Shown here piece after piece: positions 11,616 through 22,018 of a stretch of DNA of 64,000 bases. How positions within the stretch are numbered: the stretch's first letter is position 1; the number at the start of each line of letters is the position of its first letter. Position numbers and translations under genes: made by a program. The notes beneath the pieces are model-generated. The model saw nothing but the letters and a program-made list of their open reading frames with translations, was not told where the DNA came from and made no database searches. Source of the stretch: Didymella arachidicola (taxonomy: Eukaryota > Ascomycota > Dothideomycetes > Pleosporales > Didymellaceae); contig CM050000.1 in NCBI GenBank assembly GCA_016630955.3, positions 496,001 through 560,000 on the forward strand, read 5' to 3'.

Positions 11616-12687
11616 GCGGGTTATGTTCCATGAGAACGATATAGGTGTTAATGGCGTTTGAATAGTGCCTGTTGAGCAATGATACCATGATTCTGATCTG
11701 ATCATTTCGAGTTCTCGCGGTCCTCGCGCTGGGAGCTGCCCACGGACACGTGCGGATCCGCCCGGTGCCTGACTTGATGTGTCTCGCTTTTAGACATCCA
11801 CAAAGCTTGACTCTCTCACTCTGGATTGGTCGCAATCAGCTTGATACACTTCCTTTCTGCGCTTTCTACACCACCGTGCGGATCCGGTCAAAGTCACCTG
11901 CTTATGCGGCTAAAGCTCACCGCTGGCTTGAACGTCGTTCTCTATGGCTCCTTCGTGCCCACTGTTTCTGTACCCCTCACGGCAGAGTGAGAGTGTTTTT
12001 AACTCGGGAGTATTGCCGTGACCCCTGTTCCATCTTTGAATGCAGCTTGTGAACTCTGTTTGAGATCGGTTGTGCTACGTAAAGTCACCCCGAACGATCT
12101 CCCAGGAGATCTCCTCTCTCCGAGCTGAGGTCGAGCGATCACCGTGCTGCCGCGAGGGCAAATGATTGCCCGGCGGAAAACCTTGGGGGAGGGCCTCGGG
12201 TGCCGGGAGCCCCATGCCCAGCTGGAGGCAAGCGCGTCTTACCTGTCGTCATAGCGTCAGTTCCTCATTTCTCCGCACGGCCTCCTTCCTCGTTGCCTGG
12301 CTGTGCGTCCGCCAGAACCGAGAACCCAGCCAGTGAGCTCAGGAACAGCGGACTAGGCGAGGTCTGTGATGAGACATAAGAGAAGACGTGCTCCCGGACG
12401 ACGTGCGAAAATATTGCGAATCGCCCAGAACACCCCAAACCACGTCGTGAGCTTTGACACGAAATCTCTTTCCCCGAGTCCTTACTTAACAAAAATCAAG
12501 ACTTTAGTTCACCGACGTACCGTTCTTGACTTGCGTATAAGTGCGAGATCATCTATTGCGCCTTTCCATAGCGACATTCCAGCGACTTTACATGACTCCC
12601 TAGCGACTCTCCTTGCAACACCCTCCATTGCAACATCCACGACTACCATTGCGACATACCTACCACAGCGACACGACACCTTGCAAC
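11616..12687. other. Intergenic, about 1.07 kb
   Basis: This is the 3' flank of MCM3 and the promoter region of the F-box-like gene. The stretch just before 12688 is rich in short CATTGCGAC/CAGCGAC-like repeats, likely leader sequence. I see no supported gene. Confidence 0.5.
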
Positions 12688-14025
12688 ATGTCGTCCCTGT
12701 CCATGCAACCGTTTCGCTTTCTGGACCTGCCAGGTGAAATCCGCAACAATATCTACGACCTGCTGCTGTGCTCATGGGAGGACGGGCTCGAGTCAGATGG
12801 CAGAGGAGCAGTGGCCAGGCGATCCGCCAAATGCAACGCCACGGCCTTATTGCGCGCGAACAAGCAGATCCACGAGGAGGCTTTTGATTACATGATGAAA
12901 CGCAACCAGTTTGTGCGCGTGACCTGTCGAGGGCTCGATGTCCACACACTGTTTCTGGGCGATGAGGTGGTCCCGACCGTCTCAGAGGGCCACCGGGCGC
13001 AGCAATTCGAGGGCTACATGATGCACCTCACTCTGTCCAAGCCCGCGACATCGAATCGCCCCAACTTCTCCGAGCACGAGCTCATGATGCTGCGGTCTGA
13101 CCTGCCCGTGCTGTGCCGCGAGCTCGACATCGAGAGCACAATGACCGGCGTCTACTCCGCAGCCAACGAGCACCTGTCCATCTGCGCAACCGTCTCCTTC
13201 AACCCCTTCCACGCCAGACTGTTCTCACCCGCGATTCAGCAGCACCTTCTCGAACCGGTCGCCGCCCACCTCCGCGGCATTACAAACCTCAGCATCACCG
13301 GGCCGGTCTCTGCCGATATTGCGAAGGCGGTCAACTCGCGAGTCGCACAGCCACGCTGGACAGACCCTAAAGCCATACTCGACTCCATCCACACCGGTAT
13401 GGACGTGGGCAAGCGCCAGTGGCAGAACAACAAGTACTACACCGCCGCCGAGTCCTGGGACTACGCAATGCGCACGCTTGAACGCATGCGCCACAGCTCG
13501 TCTTGGCTCAGCCTCAGGGCTTCCGGCGGCGAAGACTTTGTCAACGCAACCGCCGACCTATTCTTCACGTTGAATCTCCTTCGTGCCGCATTTCTGCAAG
13601 TCGACATGGCTGATGAGCATATATTCAACCGCCCACTTGTCGAGCGCAACGGCGCACGCAGCCTTGTGCATTTGAGGAAGTGCGAGACAGCGAGTGCGCT
13701 CTTCGCGCAGCACGCGGATGGCACCTGGACGCCGAGCAACGAGCAGACGAGCAAGATGCTGTACAGACAGGCGCGGTGCTTGAGATTGCTCAGGGCGAGA
13801 GACAATGTCGTCAGAGCTGTCACCCTGATTGAGCAGTCGGCCGCGCTGGCGCCGAATGATATTGCTATTCGTGACGAGAAGGATGATATTGGCAACTGGC
13901 AGGCCGCAGAAGAGGAGGCGCAGAGGCTGAGGCGGGTGGCTGAGGATGCGAAGGAGGTGGAGGCTCTGAGGCGAGCGACTTGGTGGACGTCGATCCGGTG
14001 TATGGTTTCTGAGTTGGCGTCGTGA
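12688..14025 (+). CDS. F-box-like protein of fungal LPGEIRNNIY family
   Basis: This is a single exon of 445 residues from the ATG at 12688 (the frame stays open a further 25 codons upstream, but this ATG places the motif near the start). The N-terminus FRFLDLPGEIRNNIYDLLL resembles the degenerate F-box motif expanded in Dothideomycetes and related fungi. It is followed by LLRANKQIHEEAFDYMMKRNQF, the usual second helix pair. The C-terminal ~120 residues are helical, with a TPR-like stretch and a charged coiled coil (AEEEAQRLRRVAEDAKEVEA). Such proteins may act as SCF ubiquitin-ligase adaptors, but most have no known target, so the function is inferred only from the motif. Confidence 0.75.
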   Translation: MSSLSMQPFRFLDLPGEIRNNIYDLLLCSWEDGLESDGRGAVARRSAKCNATALLRANKQIHEEAFDYMMKRNQFVRVTCRGLDVHTLFLGDEVVPTVSEGHRAQQFEGYMMHLTLSKPATSNRPNFSEHELMMLRSDLPVLCRELDIESTMTGVYSAANEHLSICATVSFNPFHARLFSPAIQQHLLEPVAAHLRGITNLSITGPVSADIAKAVNSRVAQPRWTDPKAILDSIHTGMDVGKRQWQNNKYYTAAESWDYAMRTLERMRHSSSWLSLRASGGEDFVNATADLFFTLNLLRAAFLQVDMADEHIFNRPLVERNGARSLVHLRKCETASALFAQHADGTWTPSNEQTSKMLYRQARCLRLLRARDNVVRAVTLIEQSAALAPNDIAIRDEKDDIGNWQAAEEEAQRLRRVAEDAKEVEALRRATWWTSIRCMVSELAS

Positions 14026-14485
14026 GCTAGTGCAGCCGCGATTGTTTTATAGCGATGATACCCAAATTTACTGTTGAACTTTCAGCCATCGGTCAACAAT
14101 GGTATTCCCAACTGGCATGTCTCATGGCTTTGGTGTTGTCCCCACTCAACAACCAGTACGGGCTGATACTAGACAGCAGCGTACTCTAATGAGAAGACTA
14201 TAATTGATCGGACTACAGACTACGTAACGGTACTAGCCACCACTGACCAGTGATGCACTACCATCGCATATCATCTACAACAATTTAGCCAACACCAGCG
14301 TGTGCTTTTGTCAGACAACATACATACAGTTCCAGTCCCTTCTGGCCCTGCCTGAGGTGGCGACGAAGCTTGTCGGCACTATAGAAGGCTCTGTCGCATT
14401 CAATATCAAGGCACTTGTACCTAGACTCGCCATGCTTCCTCGTGGCGCACACAATCAATTCAAGACAAAAAACCTAGTAACAACG
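14026..14485. other. Intergenic, about 460 bp
   Basis: AT-richer sequence with no supported gene. It ends just before a C-rich tract (about 14490-14520) that introduces the uncertain exon below. Confidence 0.4.
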
Positions 14486-14701
14486 ATGTGTCCCACCCCC
14501 ACCCCCACCCCCCCACCCCAGCCAACACTACTCTTCACCTGTTTCCTTGTCTTCTTCAGTATTTGGCTCTGGCCGCACTTCTTCTGTCCAGCTGCTGCGC
14601 GTTCTGTGTTCGCAGGATTGCTGCCGGCTGGAAGTTCTTTTCCTGCTGGATTGAATTCGTTAGCCAGACCTATTCCCCTTAGGCTTCTGCTCTGTCGAGG
14701 T

Positions 14702-14879
14702 GTGTGGTGCTTGTCAATCAGCTACTCGATGAGGAAGACCATGACCGCGTCCTTGCCGCCGCCAAGGTCGAGGCCGCCGCCGCCCTCCAAGAAGCCCAGA
14801 GGAACATTAGCGATGCCGAGGAGAGATTGGCCGCTGCTACGCAGAGGTTGCAATACTATTACTATCCCTCTTTGGTTTA
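14702..14879 (+). CDS. Possible terminal exon of a small coiled-coil protein
   Basis: The frame reading LLDEEDHDRVLAAAKVEA, then ALQEAQRNISDAEERLAAAT, ends at the TAG at 14877-14879 and has the composition of a real alanine-rich coiled coil. An acceptor CAATCAG lies just before CTACTCGAT. Upstream there is a Pro-rich and hydrophobic stretch (14486-14700; ATG at 14486 reads MCPTPTPTPPPQ) that could supply an N-terminal membrane segment. I could not find a joint that keeps the frame from an ATG with certainty. The last ~40 bp overlap the 3' end of the deaminase-like gene on the other strand. It may be a gene remnant. Confidence 0.3.
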
Positions 14880-17086
14880 GGGTCGAGACCAGGCGCTGGG
14901 CTTTCATCACCACTGCTGGTCTCGCTGTAAGCTCTTCGCGCGGCTTTGCCTATTAAAACAATCTTAGTCAAGCGGCGACGAAGCTCTTTCTCCGCATGGT
15001 TCAAAAGCTTCACCCCTGCTTCTCGCAGTAGTATAGGTGGGAAGGTAGTTGCGGTCCAGATCAAGTCGTGGCCGGGGTGAAGGATCTTCTTGCCTTGTTT
15101 GTCTTGGACGTGTTTGAGGAGCTCGAAACAGGCGGGACAGCATAGTTTGCTGATGGGTAGGATTCTGATGACTGGTTCCGTTGCGTCGATGGCTTCTTTG
15201 GGGGGCAGAAGGAGATAGTTATCCTTTGGAGATGATTCCTTAGCAACGAAGTCCTCGCCTTGGAGTTTTGTGAGAGTGGCGGTCATTAGATGGCTTTCAG
15301 CGTGTGAAGTTCCGGAGAAAGCGAGCTTGTTGTCGTATTCGTATGATTTTAGGTTCAGAAAGTCTTTCCTGGCTAACTTGAGCTCATTGTCTGTCATTTC
15401 TTTCTTTGGCTTGCTGAGATCACGTTTAAGCACTGGGATCGGGGTATTGTTGACTACGTGTGGTCTCAGATGGCTGTGCCGTTCAGCCAGCCAAGGCTTC
15501 ACGAAATCGTCAATTTCGTGTTCATTTGTAACCTCACCGTTGTCTTTCCGTATGACTTTGAGCAAGTCATTAAGACTTATCATGTTCTTGCCGGGTTCGT
15601 CTGTGTAGTGCCTGACCCTGTCAAGGTTCGCCTGCAGGATGAACTCCTTCAGTCTGACAGGATTCCGGGAGCTGAAGGACAAGTTTTCCATCGCTACCAT
15701 TTGGAGACAAATCAAGTTAAGAAACTTTATACCAGCTTCTGACAAGTCTTTGTTGCGGATGCTAACATCTATATTGTGGAAGTCGGAAGCGTAGATCTGG
15801 GTGCCAGCCTCTTCGCCTTCGTCTGTCTCTGGGTCGCTGTCAAACAGGAATTGTTCTTGACTTTGTAACATGCGAGGATCATCGCTCGGTGATCCTGTTG
15901 AATCTGAAGAGGGGTCGTCTAAGTGTGTGAGGGCCTGGGTGCTGGAATCGAATGGCAGCCCATACAACCATTTCAGATTTTTCTTCAGCATAATACGCAG
16001 ATGATTCTCGACTTTGAGTCGTGACATACAGTAAGCTGCAAGCACTACTTTATCGGCAGCTTGATCGAGACGCGTGCCCGTATCATGGACCCTCTGCTCG
16101 TCAGACCCGTCCTTGAGCCTATCCTTCACATACTGAAGTTGAAGACTGGCCTTCATATTGATAATCCGCTTCAGATTATCAATTAATCTTGATACTGCCG
16201 ATTGCAAGAGATACTGGAACATTCTTGTGTCGTAAACGATAGGGTCTTCATCATCGAGAGCATCGACCCAAGCTTGCAAAGGCGCGGCGTCGAATTCTGG
16301 GTCAACACTTAAGACGTTGACGATCGACTGAAGTGCACTCATCTCGTTCTCGAAAATATGACTCGGCGCCTCCAATACCTCTTTGTCTTTAATATCCGAT
16401 GGTAGACTCTCGTGCGAAGTCTGCAAGCGGCCCAAAAGGAAGCTTGTTCTTGACTCGCCGCGCTTTACTCGGTCCCAAATCTTGCCGCTCGTACTTATGA
16501 ATACGTAGCGATACAGTGTGAGATGTTCGGCGCTGTGATCGGTCTGTTCAGGTCCGTAGGTGTTCTTGATGGGATTGAGTAGGATGCAACTGTGTTCGCC
16601 AAGAATAAGGTCCGTACATTGTATTTCAGTAGCCTCACCCTTACTATTTTGAGATACTAAAGTGCGGGATAAGAGGTATCTTCCTGGCGAATGGCCGATG
16701 CCTATCTCGACACATCCGTGGATCTCTGCTTTGAGAGCTTGACACGTCGGGAATTTTTGACCGTGCAGCTTTGGATATTCGTCTTTCATATGATTATTGG
16801 CGAGCAAATCGCAAGGATCTATGCTATTTTTAATGGCTTCTTCGTTTTCTGCGATAAATATCGACTTGGAGTCGGCAATCGGTGTTACAGCAATGATCTC
16901 GTGGTGACGGAGAAGCAGATCTGTCAAGTTCGCCAGCCATCGATAGGCCTTGCTGACAGTACCGTGTTTATATGTATTTGGGTAGTCTAGCACAAAATCC
17001 CTATCGGTGATAGCCTTGTCGATGGCATAGGTGTGACCGAGAAGTGTCGTGATTGTGCGAAACCGCAGGATCTCATCCTCTGTCAT
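14837..17086 (-). CDS. OTT_1508-like deaminase domain protein (putative)
   Basis: A single open frame of 749 residues starts at the ATG at 17086. The C-terminal third has the zinc-deaminase signature seen in the OTT_1508-like branch of the deaminase superfamily: SGTSHAESHLMTATL (HAE: zinc His plus catalytic Glu, about residue 610) and, some 65 residues later, SKLCCPACFELL (CxxC, the two zinc Cys). The first ~550 residues are helical and unassigned, as in other large fungal members of this family. Known background: this branch was described mainly from bacterial effectors and fungal expansions, and its substrate in fungi is unknown. The frame also continues upstream through an in-frame TAG (17122..17120) to an ATG at 17155 (MDETPPDVVPE). 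The first 23 codons may therefore be lost or silent. No intron is seen. Confidence 0.65.
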   Translation of the reverse strand: MTEDEILRFRTITTLLGHTYAIDKAITDRDFVLDYPNTYKHGTVSKAYRWLANLTDLLLRHHEIIAVTPIADSKSIFIAENEEAIKNSIDPCDLLANNHMKDEYPKLHGQKFPTCQALKAEIHGCVEIGIGHSPGRYLLSRTLVSQNSKGEATEIQCTDLILGEHSCILLNPIKNTYGPEQTDHSAEHLTLYRYVFISTSGKIWDRVKRGESRTSFLLGRLQTSHESLPSDIKDKEVLEAPSHIFENEMSALQSIVNVLSVDPEFDAAPLQAWVDALDDEDPIVYDTRMFQYLLQSAVSRLIDNLKRIINMKASLQLQYVKDRLKDGSDEQRVHDTGTRLDQAADKVVLAAYCMSRLKVENHLRIMLKKNLKWLYGLPFDSSTQALTHLDDPSSDSTGSPSDDPRMLQSQEQFLFDSDPETDEGEEAGTQIYASDFHNIDVSIRNKDLSEAGIKFLNLICLQMVAMENLSFSSRNPVRLKEFILQANLDRVRHYTDEPGKNMISLNDLLKVIRKDNGEVTNEHEIDDFVKPWLAERHSHLRPHVVNNTPIPVLKRDLSKPKKEMTDNELKLARKDFLNLKSYEYDNKLAFSGTSHAESHLMTATLTKLQGEDFVAKESSPKDNYLLLPPKEAIDATEPVIRILPISKLCCPACFELLKHVQDKQGKKILHPGHDLIWTATTFPPILLREAGVKLLNHAEKELRRRLTKIVLIGKAARRAYSETSSGDESPAPGLDPKPKRDSNSIATSA

Positions 17087-17155
17087 GCACAGAGTAGGTT
17101 CACAGTACCGGTGCGGGAACTATTCAGGGACAACATCAGGAGGGGTTTCGTCCAT

Positions 17156-17949
17156 CGTATATGACTGCTGCGATTGCAAGGGTCGCGTGTGTGGGTGCGA
17201 TGGTGTGGGATTGCGACAGCCGTAGGGGAACAGGAACTAACTGTGATTAATTTTTACTTATTTCCGGCTACCTGGGGGACTCGCAGTAAACCTAAGCTTC
17301 CGGATGACTGGAAAAACGTGCGGTGCTTTCACTGACCCACGGTTCAAACTCGCGCTAAACCCAGGATTTGTGAACCACGCGAAACACCGTTAAGGACGAG
17401 CAGAGATACCCCTAAGCACTCTACTTCTTACAACCACAGCGACGGCAACGGCTCACTCATATATCGTCGTGAACCTTAGTCCACGAAGCAATGAAATCGA
17501 CGACTCGAAAAGTGATAGCTATAAGCACGACAAGAGTGGGCACAGTATTGAGAAGAAAACATTGCATAGAATTTGATTAAGGACATATAACGCACAGCAA
17601 CATCTTTCTGTGCCGCTAAAAGATCTTACTTATTCTTCAATTATCTTATAATGACCAGAACAAAGTCATGGATGATGACAGCGTCGGCAGACGGAACATA
17701 CTACTGGCGGGCATCATGTGCACTAGAAAAATTCATGGCGATATATGAATGAACTTCAATGCCGGGACCTCTCTCGCGATGTTAAAGAAAGCCTCCCAAC
17801 CAGGTAATACAAAACTTGCACTTGACCTCCGGCTCGAGAATGTACTCAATTGCAAGAGAGAACCATGCTATCTTTCGACGGCTCCGATTCTGGCGAGGAC
17901 TCATGTCCCTTCGTGGCTGGTCTCATGCAGTGACCATTCATTGCCACTG
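17156..17949. other. Intergenic between deaminase gene and duplicated locus
   Basis: AT-rich in part (17500-17760), with no supported gene. A GGTTCAAACTC stretch near 17342 resembles a tRNA B box, but no cloverleaf forms around it. Confidence 0.4.
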
Positions 17950-18487
17950 TCCATTAACGAGTGTCACGTGATACCTTTCTCCAGACGTACCAGATTCTGG
18001 TCTAGCTCCTCCTGTGACGTGTAACAGAGGGCAACAGAGGGCAAGCTCAACGAATCCTTTGCCCCTCAGGGCACCAATCTTATGTGGTGGGCCGCAAAGC
18101 TGCGAACAAGGCAAACAAGGCAAACTTGGCGCGCGTGATGAGCTGGCTTGCATTGCATTAGGCTGGGCTGTGGCGTAGTATTGGTGAGCGGGCAAGGCTG
18201 AGGCTCTGCTCACGCTTCGTTTCGCAGCTCTTGACGATGGATGATGAAGAGTCTTAATGAGATATTGATGAGAAGAGACGTCGAAAGATAGACCGGAGAC
18301 TAAACCCGGATTCGATTAGCTTTACGCTATCGTCACGACTTCACTGCATCATGGGTTAGCAAGGACGATGCCGAACGCCATTATTTGTTACTTAGTCATC
18401 TGCTGCAAACGAAAACAATCAAATCAACGCGAAAGGAACAGAGGACAAGTGCAAACCCAGTCAACCCGCCGGCCGACTAAAGCAGCT

Positions 18488-19468
18488 TCAGCTGCAAACT
18501 CGCTTACTGACCACTAACACCGCGCCTCTGACGGCGCCTGTTCCCGGGGGAGGGATGGCGATGCCGTGGCCCTGCTTCATGTGGCCGCGGAGCTTGTCGT
18601 GCCTGTAGAACTCCATGCGGCAGCCGTACTGCTCGCAACGGAAAAAAGGACCGTTGTACTTCTTGAGGTGACGGCGACAGTTACCAATGCTAGGGTAGCT
18701 GGCATCGCACCCAAGTCGAGAGCAGAAGAACTGACCGTCAGTCCTCTGCATGACTACTGCCTCCACTGTGGGAAGTATTGGCTGTGTAGAACCTAGGTCC
18801 CATGGTTGCACAGCCACCGCAGGAATCGATCCTGGTGTGTTGAAGCTCGTCAAGGCTTCATTGCCAACTTCCAAAGTACTCTGATCAAAGGGGCCTGCTA
18901 TCTCTTCATGGGAAGTGTTGGACTCGCGGGTGGTGTTACCCAAGGACACTTCCGGTTGCGAAAATATTTCATGGGCAGCAAGCGAGCTCTGGCTGGACAA
19001 TTGCTCACCCTGCTGGGCCAAATCCACATCGGAATGAAGGCCTCCATTGGTCGGCACAGGGTTTTAAGAGGGCTGATTGTACACCTGGGCGGATCCAGGA
19101 TGGACTTCGAATGACTGGGTCAGAGGATCCGACCCGAGACCTTGCGGGCCGCACAAGTGCAAGTCAAGGGGACATGTCGCATGCAAGAAGGCATAACTGC
19201 ATGATGTTAAAAAAAAAAAGAGAGCCTACCAGGGTTTGATCACGGAGCTGCTCGACACTATGGAAGGCCAGCTCTGCGAAGACTGTTGGGCGTAGTCCGC
19301 AGGATTACACAGGGGAGCAGCGTGCTGACCGTCGTTCATGGTGTAGTGGTCGTGTGTGAGCATGGTATGTTGTTCGCTATGTTGAGTGGGTTGGTGATTG
19401 TGGTTCGTGTTGTAGCAAGAGAAGAGGACATTTTTGAGTGGAAGATCAAGGGGATGGGCTAGATTCAT
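18488..19468 (-). pseudogene. C2H2-type zinc-finger gene, duplication copy 1, likely broken
   Basis: Exon 1 (from ATG 19468, or internal ATGs at 19363/19339) is Asn/Gln/His/Ser rich, typical of a fungal activation region. A very short poly-T intron of about 33 nt (19197..19229) seems to follow. The frame then runs CYAFLHATCPLDL to YNQPS, hits TAA at 19066..19064, and continues open to the TGA at 18488. The stop falls where CAA (Gln) would give NQPSQNPVPTN. The C-terminus carries two zinc-finger-like units: FFCSRLGCDASYPSIGNCRRH and FFRCEQYGCRMEFYRHDKLRGH with a following KQGH. A 72-nt in-frame GT-AG intron beginning at CAG/GTGTAC could also skip the stop, so the pseudogene call is not certain. 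If intact it would be a nuclear DNA-binding regulator divergent from the ankyrin gene. Confidence 0.5.
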
Positions 19469-19628
19469 GAATACATGAATGCAGCTGAGGCTCGTAGGAT
19501 TGCCAACAGACCAATCAGAAAGAGAGAATCCCTGTCGATGCTTGCCCTTTGGCCATTCCTTTTACGGAGCTTAGCCTCTGTTCCCATAAGAACTGACTTC
19601 ACATCGGAATCAGCAGGTCTCTATAGCC
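19469..19628. promoter_or_regulatory. Shared divergent promoter, copy 1
   Basis: About 160 bp separate the two divergent ATGs (19468 minus, 19629 plus), so both genes must share this control region. No specific binding site was identified. The equivalent in copy 2 is 22538-22808. Confidence 0.4.
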
Positions 19629-21666
19629 ATGGCGTCCCAGGAGATATTCAGATGCGTCGAATGTGGGAAATCGTTCAACACCCTTGGGAAATACAAGTGA
19701 GTCGGTTTTCATGGTGCATGAGAGCTCGCGCTGATGGGACCTCAAGTCAACATCAAAAGACTCACACCAGGCCTTTCCAATGTGAGACGTGCTCCCAAAG
19801 ATTCGCCTTACGGGCAGACCTTGGTCGGCATAACAGGGCTCGACATCGTATAGGCAATTCAAGATTCTGGTGCAACGTACCAGGCTGCTCCCGTGTGTTC
19901 GTGCGGAAAGACTACATTTCAAAACATCTGAGACGCGACCATCCACATGAGTTCGATGCGCAACGTCAAAAGAAATCACGAGTCGCGAAAGCTTGGAGCA
20001 ACGACACGGCGGAGCCTTCTGATCCCGTCCTGTTCATGCCGCAAACTATCTTTGATTGGTGGCAGTCAGCACGATCTGGTCATATCTCGGCACTAGAGAG
20101 CCTGCTGCTCACGGGAATCGATGCAAACTGTCAGGCTCAAGACGGCAACACCGCTCTACATTGCGCCGCTCATGCCGGCCAGAGTGCGACCATTGACTAT
20201 TTGATCCGCAACGGTGCTCGACTAGGTATAGAGAACAAGAGACGCGGGATAGCTCTGTTCGAAGCAGCGGCTGGTGGTTCGTCGAATGTGTTTCAAGACT
20301 GTTGGAAGCCGGCGCAACTGTCAGGTACTTCAGGACTTCCAACTCAACGTCCCGACTGTGTTTTGTGGATTATGTTGTCAGAACCGGCGACACATCTCTG
20401 GTGGAAAAGATCATCGTATTGGACAGCTTCACTTCACTCAACTCTACTTAAAAAGCATACGCGTTTGCCATAGCCGCTGCCAAGATTGGACACCTACCGA
20501 GACTCCACTTAATTCTTACCTACCATCCAGGAAGTCTTAGTAGGCGGAAGCCAGCGCAGGGCGCACCCATCTACTTTGCTGTCAAGAACAGAAAGATGCA
20601 AGCTGTGGACATGCTTTTACCATCGCTCTTCGAAGGAGACAATCTGAAAATAACGGCGCACGGCGCACGGCTTCTCGTCAATGTAGCCGCTCGAGAGGGG
20701 CATTTGGAGGTGATCCAAGCACTTCTGGATCGCTTTCCAAACTCGCTTGTCTTTGAGTATAACTACACTTCAGTCCTTCACGAAGCTGCTGCATGTGGAC
20801 ATCTCAAAATCATTCTATACATCTTGTCTATACCGAATATGGCCGCGAAGATCAATTTTAAAGACAGCCAAGGACGGACGGCTTTGTACTTGGCCGCGAC
20901 AAGAGGGCACGCGAGCGTCGTCCAGGCACTACTCATGGCAAATACGGACGATGGTGCTTTGGAAAGGTTTGAGTACGAACACTCACCTTTGATGGCTGCT
21001 TTTTGGTGCGGTCATCTCGAGACTCTCCGAGCCCTACTTGCCTACTATTTGTTTCGATTAGATTCAGGCAGAGATCATTCTGAGATTACCCTGTTAGGAA
21101 CGCTGACACAACATCTGCTGGAAAGCGGTCGCATAAGCATCGAGTCAACAGGCCCTAGACTCTGGAGATCCTATGAAAGAAAGTCGCTGCTTTATCTAGC
21201 AGTCGAGATCGGTGACGTTCCATTCGTCAAGCTCGTGCTCAATCGTAACGACTGGAATCCCGAGGATATCAACAGGAACTACAAAATAAACTACCAGAGT
21301 TCCACAAAGACAGTACTTCACCTCGCTCGAGAGAAAGGACACACCGAGATCGCGGACCTGCTCATCGCCCATGGCGCCAAAGAATTCGACCAAAACAATG
21401 GAATCTGGGAGCAATGCGACGTTAGGCCTAGGCATCAGCCGCCCCTCAACGTACAAGAAGTTGAGAAGCAGGAAGCAGACGGCGCTGGCACTGACTCCAA
21501 TGACGAGTATAACGACAACTCCGATTTCCGTGCAGGCTTCGAAGCAGAGCCATACTCGTACGTTGACAAACAAATCAGTACTCATGACGAAGATTCTGAT
21601 ACGCCAAATGTACACGATTCTGGAAGGACAAGCAAGAGACAACGACGAGATTTAGCACGTTCTTAG
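19629..21666 (+). pseudogene. C2H2 zinc-finger/ankyrin protein, copy 1, frameshifted
   Basis: Exon 1 (19629..19696) and a 50-bp intron (19697..19746) rebuild a perfect finger: C-x2-C-x12-H-x3-H in FRCVECGKSFNTLGKYNQH. A second finger (FQCETCSQRFALRADLGRH) and a third (WCNVPGCSRVFVRKDYISKH) follow. Ankyrin repeats then begin (DGNTALHCAAHAGQSATIDY). Near 20262-20285 the ankyrin frame jumps: one frame reads AAAGGSSN, but the repeat continues in another as CVSRLLEAGATVRYFR. In that frame TAA occurs at 20449..20451, where CAA would give NSTQKAYAF. Beyond it the frame is open to 21666, with further ankyrin repeats and an acidic tail ending SKRQRRDLARS. An intron could bridge the stop but would delete ankyrin sequence. 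Intact relatives would be regulatory or scaffold proteins of unknown function. Confidence 0.65.
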
Positions 21667-22018
21667 CAATCTTGAAAACGAGCACGAAAAGCATCCTAGA
21701 AGAACGTACGATAAGACAGCTATTTTCAGAAAGCAACATCATTCCTTCTTGATTTTCACAGAACGAAACACGTACGACGATTGTGATCATCCTTCAGATA
21801 GATCCCCATAATTAGACCTACCAATCCCTGACCCGCTGCCCTTCAGTGCCCTCCAGGGAAGCAAAAGGCACAGACACGTGACGAGAACCACTCACTCGAC
21901 ATAGTGAGCGCAGCAAGCCAAAGCAGGCAAAGCAGGCAAACAGTCTGTGCACGATGGGCTGGCCTTGCATTAGCCTGACGATAGCGCAAGAGTGGGCAGA
22001 CGACGAGGCTGAATCTCG
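21667..22018. other. Junction between the two duplication copies
   Basis: This holds the 3' flank of copy 1 and the left flank of copy 2. CAAAGCAGGCAAAGCAGGC (about 21918-21937) matches the left flank of copy 1. No gene is seen. Confidence 0.4.

Larger units (their letters stand above)
17950..21666. repeat. Tandem duplication, copy 1
   Basis: Copy 1 of a head-to-tail segmental duplication; copy 2 is at about 21870-24990. The order is the same in both: a flank with GGCAAACAAGGCAAAC-like and GCATTAGGCTGG-like words (about 18107-18180; matched near 21926-21985), a minus-strand gene, a short divergent promoter, then a plus-strand C2H2/ankyrin gene. Similarity is clear at protein level and patchy at DNA level, so the duplication is old or was heavily mutated. 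Boundaries are approximate. Confidence 0.65.

Noticed and set aside
14300..14956. 218-codon plus-strand frame as a gene
   Set aside because: It starts without an ATG, mixes Pro-rich and hydrophobic stretches, and disagrees with the better coding frame at 14702-14879.
17330..17400. tRNA-like B box (GGTTCAAACTC)
   Set aside because: No matching A box, acceptor stem or anticodon arm can be folded around it.
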